64,000 nt of DNA from an uncultured Candidatus Poseidoniales archaeon (GTDB lineage: Archaea; Thermoplasmatota; Poseidoniia; Poseidoniales; Poseidoniaceae), in assembly GCA_905182715.1 (NCBI GenBank), contig CAJJCP010000013.1, forward strand, positions 1-64,000. Reading direction: 5' to 3'. The translations under genes were made by a program, and so were the position numbers. Positions 63,961 to 64,000 of the stretch are shown in pieces; the stretch's first letter is position 1; every line of letters starts with the position of its first letter. The notes below the pieces were generated by a model, which did no database searches, was not told where the DNA came from, and was given only the letters and a program-made list of their open reading frames with translations.

Positions 63961-64000
63961 ATGAACGGAACCGGTGCAGAATCCCCAAATCCTACAGATA
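63961..64000 (+). CDS. Possible start of a truncated gene
   Basis: An ATG at 63961 begins an open frame that runs off the window (MNGTGAESPNPT). Only 13 codons are visible, so no function can be assigned. Confidence 0.25.
   Translation, partial: MNGTGAESPNPTD

Noticed and set aside
1-64000. Insertion sequences, prophage or CRISPR arrays
   Set aside because: No transposase, integrase, phage structural gene or spaced direct repeats were seen on either strand.

Overview
This window is most probably from a planktonic euryarchaeon of the Marine Group II / Poseidoniales type or a close relative within Thermoplasmatota. The domain call is firm: PAN, PriS, MBF1, PDCD5, Tsr3, and ribosomal proteins S17e, S19e, L31e and L39e are archaeal or eukaryote-like. 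They sit among many bacterial-type catabolic genes, as in heterotrophic marine archaea. The lineage call is inference from gene content and synteny. Starts are often preceded by GAGGTG or GGTGAT about 6-9 nt upstream, and genes are tightly packed. No gene-free stretch exceeds about 300 bases.

Layout. 1-8.5 kb: end of an actin/MreB-like ATPase, prolyl-tRNA synthetase, small membrane proteins, a non-oxidative pentose phosphate group (transaldolase and two-piece transketolase) with a MazG-like pyrophosphohydrolase, and an OPT transporter. 8.6-22.5 kb: P-type ATPase, futalosine-route menaquinone genes mqnE, mqnA and mqnD (mqnA and mqnD separated by an opposite-strand beta-propeller membrane protein), primase PriS, two proteins with low-complexity N-termini, an alpha/beta hydrolase and a CNNM/CorC-type CBS protein. 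22.6-29 kb: MetRS, both FTCD activities as separate genes, PAN, MBF1 and Tsr3. 29-37 kb: FdhD with an FdhF/YdeP-like molybdoenzyme, an MFS transporter, and hutU-hutH. 37-40.5 kb: a DUF835 protein, an EF-hand/zinc-ribbon/acidic gene cluster and tRNA-Val(GAC). 40.5-49.6 kb: small proteins, hutI, TsaD (Kae1), an FKBP/SlyD-type isomerase, methylmalonyl-CoA mutase large subunit with epimerase, and an ABC-2 exporter. 49.6-54.3 kb: a class-III aminotransferase divergent from a ribbon-helix-helix gene that heads folE-queE-queC/msrB-queD (preQ0 synthesis for archaeosine). 54.3-57 kb: TrmJ-like methyltransferase and a ribosomal-protein/PDCD5 operon. 57-64 kb: surface proteins, a PqqD-like protein, and ArsC-like, FGE-like and flavin reductase genes.

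The genes imply a protein- and amino-acid-degrading respirer. Histidine can go to glutamate plus methenyl-tetrahydrofolate with every step encoded here (hutH, hutU, hutI, two FTCD genes). Propionyl/methylmalonyl-CoA is handled by mutase and epimerase, oligopeptides may enter through OPT, and menaquinone is made by the futalosine route.

The most unusual item is a QueC fused to MsrB whose four expected zinc cysteines are replaced by Ser/Ser/Ser/Asp, although the rest of the preQ0 pathway lies beside it. The cluster appears to be led by an RHH repressor with a tandem 11-bp-spaced operator over a leaderless promoter.

At least six genes carry frameshifts, mostly at short homopolymers. These look more like sequence or assembly errors than real pseudogenes, so the affected genes are annotated across the breaks.
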